Notes under the pieces: generated by a model
Told to the model about the DNA's origin: nothing
What the model saw: only the letters and a program-made list of their open reading frames with translations
Database searches by the model: none
Position numbers and translations under genes: made by a program
Shown: positions 57,301-63,300 of the stretch, piece by piece
Layout: every line of letters begins with the position of its first letter
Numbering within the stretch: position 1 is the first letter of the stretch
Source: Ophioderma brevispina
Lineage: Eukaryota; Echinodermata; Ophiuroidea; Amphilepidida; Ophiodermatidae
Assembly: GCA_023653785.1 (NCBI GenBank)
Contig: JAMKCH010056671.1
Location: 33,918-97,917, forward strand
Direction: 5' to 3'
Length of the DNA: 64,000 nt

Positions 57301-60300
57301 TCCAGGAAATTAAATTACTTTCCAACACAGATTGCCAAAAAAGAAGAAAGGAAAAACGGCCAGTGTCAAAGATATAATCGCCATTCAATTACGCTGTTTC
57401 AGTAGAAGTGTCGTACAGACAATAAGACGAAAAATATCCGATCGTTGTCCTTGTTAGGTTTGCTTCCTGCTTATCGTTTGCAGGGACGTTAGGATACCTG
57501 TACCGTTACACACATGCAAATATATCTGATTTTTGATGATTTTTTTCAATTTTCTGTGTGATTAATAAAATAACTGTTAGACATCATAAATGAATGAATA
57601 AGGACTAAAACAATTTCTTGGTGGCAATCAAGTAATTTGTAATAAAAAACCACTATAGAGAGGTTTTATCAAAGTGGTTTTCATTGCACACGAAACACAA
57701 GAAAAATAGCATTCATATGTGTGTGAATGTCCCCCTGTACCATTCAGACTAGTCTGTGACCACCTTTTATTTAGTCTTCAAAAACATAAATGTTCTATTT
57801 ACTAGTGGTATGCATTTTAAACTATTAAAACAAAAGATTTTTTGCCTAAAAAGCAAGGGAACAGACTGGAATTGACCAAATTATACCTTCTAGGTGCGGC
57901 TATTATAAGAATTCTTGGGTAAAACGATTTAGTGCTCAAGAGTAACTCTCAATCCATCCATTTCAGCTATGTTGAGGAATGGTGTATTTGCCAGAAAAAA
58001 AGATTTCTGACGTTCATCAGCAGACAAACTAGTTACCCCAGCCAGAGAAAATGGGTCTTCCTGATCAGTAAGTCTTCGCTAGTGGTTTTCTGGTTAGGCT
58101 TTTGGGCCAATGAGAGCATCGTTTATGGCAGTTTTGGATTCAGGATGCCTTTTCCAACATGACACTGTTGGCCCCGTACATTAGATAGGAATAATTTTAT
58201 CTGATTGAATAACATCGTGCGTCAGCCAAAAATTATGCTCGAAGTATCGCCTATATTTCTGGTTCTGAGGGTAATCATGCAGGTCACTTTAAATGGGCCC
58301 ACTCGACCTATTAACCCATGTACACTTGCGCCATAACCATGGTCAATCTTTATCTGGTATTGTTAAACATAAAGAAGAAGAGTACCATTCATGATCAACA
58401 CTTAAATAAATTTAAACTTAACTTTGCCATCTTTTTCTAATGTGTTGGCCAAAAATTTCAAGCCAAAAAGCCTTCCTTACTAATAGGATAGGTTAATGGT
58501 CTTGACAGTCACGCCAGCAGGACTGCTCCCCCACCGCCCCCATACAACTCGTCAAGCCCCTGCCATCATCCAACGCCCCTCAATGGTACAATCTGTAGCA
58601 GTACCGGCAATTCATCGATGTCATAATGGAGGATTGTTCTCTGAGATGGGTATGCCATCTTTGGTCCAGGTGATGGTTGGCGGAGGGAAGCCAGTCGCTT
58701 GACAGGACAGGTCCACAGTAGAGCCCACCACGATGTTGTATTCGGCTGTATTGTCAACGATATCAGGCGGAACTATTGGGAAAGAAAAGAAAATAAGGGA
58801 GCAGTCATTCTTGATGCTAAGGGTGGAATGGAGGGGTGGAATGGAGAGCATGTGAGGTGTACAGCTAAAGTGCAGAACTCATGATCTCAATGCCTCGTCG
58901 ACCCAAGTGAAATCTGGGGAGCTGTTATGGGAAATATTTTAATCTAAGTGCTGATAAGGATGTGTGCTTAGCCGGCAGCCACATAGATGATATGAAATGA
59001 TTCTGAAGATCTCCTGATGGCAGCATAATAATAATAGGCAAGAGCACTTTGAAGCTATTTATGGCAATAGAGCGCTATATAAAAGCGTATTATTATTGCT
59101 ATTATTAAAATATTTTTTGGCGATAAAAATGTGTTCTCCCTTCCCTTCCATTCTAAAATTTGGCATTCCCATGAAATTCCTCCACTTAAAAGTTCATGTT
59201 CCCCCCTTGATTATAATGTTCAAGTTTCCTCCTCTTGCTCACAACAAGAGTAGCAATGGTGCTGTAGCTCACCAGGTCTTGGGTCAGTGGTTCTTTCATC
59301 ATATTAGGAGGTCTACTTTGTTCTATTGATCACACCTTGGCAGAATTTGTGTTTACTTTAACATGTTACAAATACTTACTCTGAACATTCAGCCTGATGA
59401 TCCTTGTATTACTCCCAGCATCATTGAGAACAAGACAAGTGTACACCCCGGTGTCTGCTTCTTTGGCAGCGAGTATCTGGAGGGACCCAGAGGACTGTTG
59501 CTGCCTCACCCCCAGCAGATTGGCCTGCAATTGGGTGCCATCTTTTTGCCATGAGATGCTTGGTTCAGGGATACCGTCAGGTACGCAGGGAAGTAAAACA
59601 GATTCGCCGGCTTTAACTGTTATATCCGTTGGGCCGGGTAGGATGGATGGTGGTACTGAAAGGAAAATGCAGTTATAGAATAGTAATGTCAATCAAATGT
59701 TAATAGCATTATATCCAAATTTAGATCCTCACAAATATGCTTTTCACAGTGCATAGAAAAAAGCTTCCTAATTAGAGTTAAAACTGGCAAAGATTCAACA
59801 TGGAGATTTAAGACAAATTCTAATTTTAGTATTTTATAGATATAACATAGTAAATTTAGAACTTTCTTGTTTTAATGTTAGTTGTTACTCATCAATACCA
59901 ATTTTCCAATTATTGAAATCAGCAGAATAAACACTGATGACTTATGGATTCTTTTACAGATGATTCACAAACTCAGTTTAGTTTACCTGGAAATCACAAA
60001 CAAACTTTCAGGATTTTATTTTAATTTAAAAAGAGTAGAATTGGCCAGTGAAGGGGTTTCTATTTCAAAAGAAATGAAAGTTGTACTTTTTTTTCAAATA
60101 ATTTAATTGCCATAGCAATTATAAGTCAGCTTCATTGAAAAACAATCAAAAGTTTACTATATAGGATGACACTTAGAAGAGTGCTCTATTTGATAACACT
60201 TAGAAGTGTTGCTTTCTACCAGTGGATAACAGTGTACTTTATAGGATAAAAATTAGAGGTGTACTTTCTAGGATAACAATTAGAAGTGTACTTTATAGGA

Positions 60301-63300
60301 TAACATTTAGAAGTGTACTTTCTAGGATAACAACTAGAAGTGTACTTTATAAGATATCTAAAAGCGTACTCGGTTGAATAAAAATTAGAAGTGTATTTTA
60401 CTGAATGACAGAAGTGTACTATATTAGATAAGAATTAGAAGTGTACTTTATTGGGTAACAATTAGAAGTGTACTACACTGGATAACAATTACAAGTATAC
60501 TTTGTTGGCTTACAATTAGAGATGTACCATATTGGATAACAATAAGAAGTGTACTTCATTGGATACCAATTACAAGTGTACTCTACTGAAAAGCAAACAT
60601 TTACCATGAACTTCAATGGTGTAGCTTCTAGTAATATTCCCCGCCACATTGGTAGCAACACAGGTATACTTTCCTGCATCATCAACTGTTATGCGCTGGA
60701 TTACCAGAGATCCCGATGCCTGAACAGCGTAATTGTAGCCCACTCTGGGAATACCTTGGCCATCTTTGATCCAGTTGATGGCAGATGGTGGGTTACTTTC
60801 TACCTCACATGGTAAAGTCAATGGCTGGTTAACAGTGACATTTAGCACTGGGATGTGTGGGATGTCTTCATCTTCAACAAAAGATGGTGGAACTGTACGG
60901 GAATGAATTTGTTTTGAAATCAGTTTTGGTTGGATTTTTTTAATGTAACATTCGCTCGTCCACAATACTAATCATTTCAAATTGTAAAGGGGCATTTTGT
61001 GATTCATAGCCTCCTCCCCAGCTTTCCTAAAAAGTTGAGATATTCATATTATCTGAACTGATTATCTGGCCTAAATATAGTATTAGTGCCAAATCTTAAG
61101 TGCAGATTTGATCTACCCTAGAAGAAATTCATAATTTTATATTTTATGTCCAAATGGTCAGATATTATGTGGCCTCACCGTGATACCAAGACTATCTTGC
61201 TCTAATACTCTCTTGTTCACAATATAAAAACACACAGAATGAACCGACTTTTTTTCTTAAGAATATATTAAAATGAAGTGGCTAGGATTGCAAAATGCAC
61301 CTTTAATCATCAACACTTTTCGAATATACACCACATGCATTATGATAAACTCCTGGTATCCCTATATTGGTACTTGTTAGAATAAGTAAGAATTTTATTA
61401 AATGATATTAGGGCTGTTATCGATTGTCGAATTTGTTGCTGCATGTGTGTCGGTGCATGTGTGTGTGTCTGTGTGTGTCTGTGGGGGTGTGTGTATGTGT
61501 GTGCACGTGTGTGTTAAGTGTGTATGCATGCATGTATGTTTGCTTGTGCATGTATGTGTGTCGGCATGTTTTCTGGCACACTATACTCCAAGTATTTGCA
61601 AATTTATCATTTTAATTCAAACAGGGTTGCCGAGAGTAAATCAAGGACCGGGAGTAGGGCTGAAAATACAAAATACAGGCTCACTAAGCCAGACCATTTG
61701 CTAAGCCCTGCTTAACTCTTCACTCATAGCTACAATATTATTGTGTGCATCATTTGCCCCAGCTACACGGCTACATCCCAACACAAATCAGACCTCCATT
61801 TGGAGGGAATACATAATATATCTTTTCAGCTTAATTTTGTTGGGCTTCTAGATTTCTAGGCCGAGGGACATCTTGCCTCTCAGCATTAGTGAATTCATGC
61901 TAAAAACCTAATACTAAATCACTATTCGTCACTTACCATAAACATGCAGTTCTATATCTAATTCTTGACTGCCAGCTGAATTGGACACTCTACACGTGTA
62001 CGTTCCCGAGTCTGTTTCTGACGTGTACAACAACACCAGAGATCCGTCCTCTGCTACATAGTGATTGATGTCGTTGGTACTCATGACTTGGCCATCCTTC
62101 AGCCAGTCAATGGTGGGTAAAGGAAAGCCGAGTGCAGGACAGTAAAGAGTGACAGGCCTGCGATACACTACTGTATACCGAGTTTCTGTGCTGCCGATAG
62201 TTGGAGGAACTGAAATAGAATAGAGAGATTTATTTCTGAAACTAACATGAAGAAAAATGTTATTTTTAAAAGATTTTGCAAACTTAAGTGATAATCTGGT
62301 ATGTGAAACAAGCTGTTTTGGACACCATTTTGTTTGTCCTCCACTGACTGACCCAAATGCGTTTTCAAATATTGGCTGAGGTCTTTTTACTGTAATTGCT
62401 ATAACAATTGTTTAAAGAAATTCAGTTTCTTGCACTGACAGACTTTAGCTGTCACCATCTAGGATGATGGCTTGATCACAAAATTAATGATTCTCTCCAC
62501 TATTCTCCTAGAAAACCTGATTGTATTGTCATTCATCAGAAGCACAGTTCATTAAAACCACAAAGATCACAGAACGGTCAAACAGGGTATATGCAGTTGG
62601 AATCAACTCTGGCTGTGGCATGTGTTTTCTTGTGTTAAATGCAATTTCCGTCGCCTGCTGAATTAATGTCGCCGGAGTCATTTCATTATAAAATCATTCT
62701 GTTTACCCATAAGGGTGCTGATTTGGCAGTGTATCCTTGGTGTAAGACTTGGATGAAAGAAATCAGTTAAGTCTTTAAGGAATAAAGCCCATAAACACCA
62801 TTCAACTCTATACATGTCTATATTGATTATTTCGTGCAGAAATACATGAAGGAATAACCGATTTGGCTTAATAATTTCAAGTGAGGTCTAATGTATGCGC
62901 AACCTTTACAACCATGCAAAAATATCAATTTTGAAAAATCTAGAGAGTGCACTATTTTTCAAATGTGCCAGTGTCTCTTTTAAAAAAATATAAAATTTAA
63001 AACAAAAGAATTTGAAAACAATTAAAAATCACTTCTGCATGAAGACTATGAGTCTCTCGATGTATGTGTCATAACTTATTCACTCCACTTACTTTGTATA
63101 ATTAACTCCACGGTTATTGAATCATTGCCAACCACATTGCTCGCAATGCAACTATACTGCCCCGCATCACTGATACCTACGGAGCGGATGGCCAGGGTAC
63201 CCGTCGGCCCAATCCGTACGTCACTGCTAGGCTCAATTAGATCAGAGCCTTTGAACCACTGTATGCTTGGCTCGGGATAGCCCATAATCACATCACAAGA

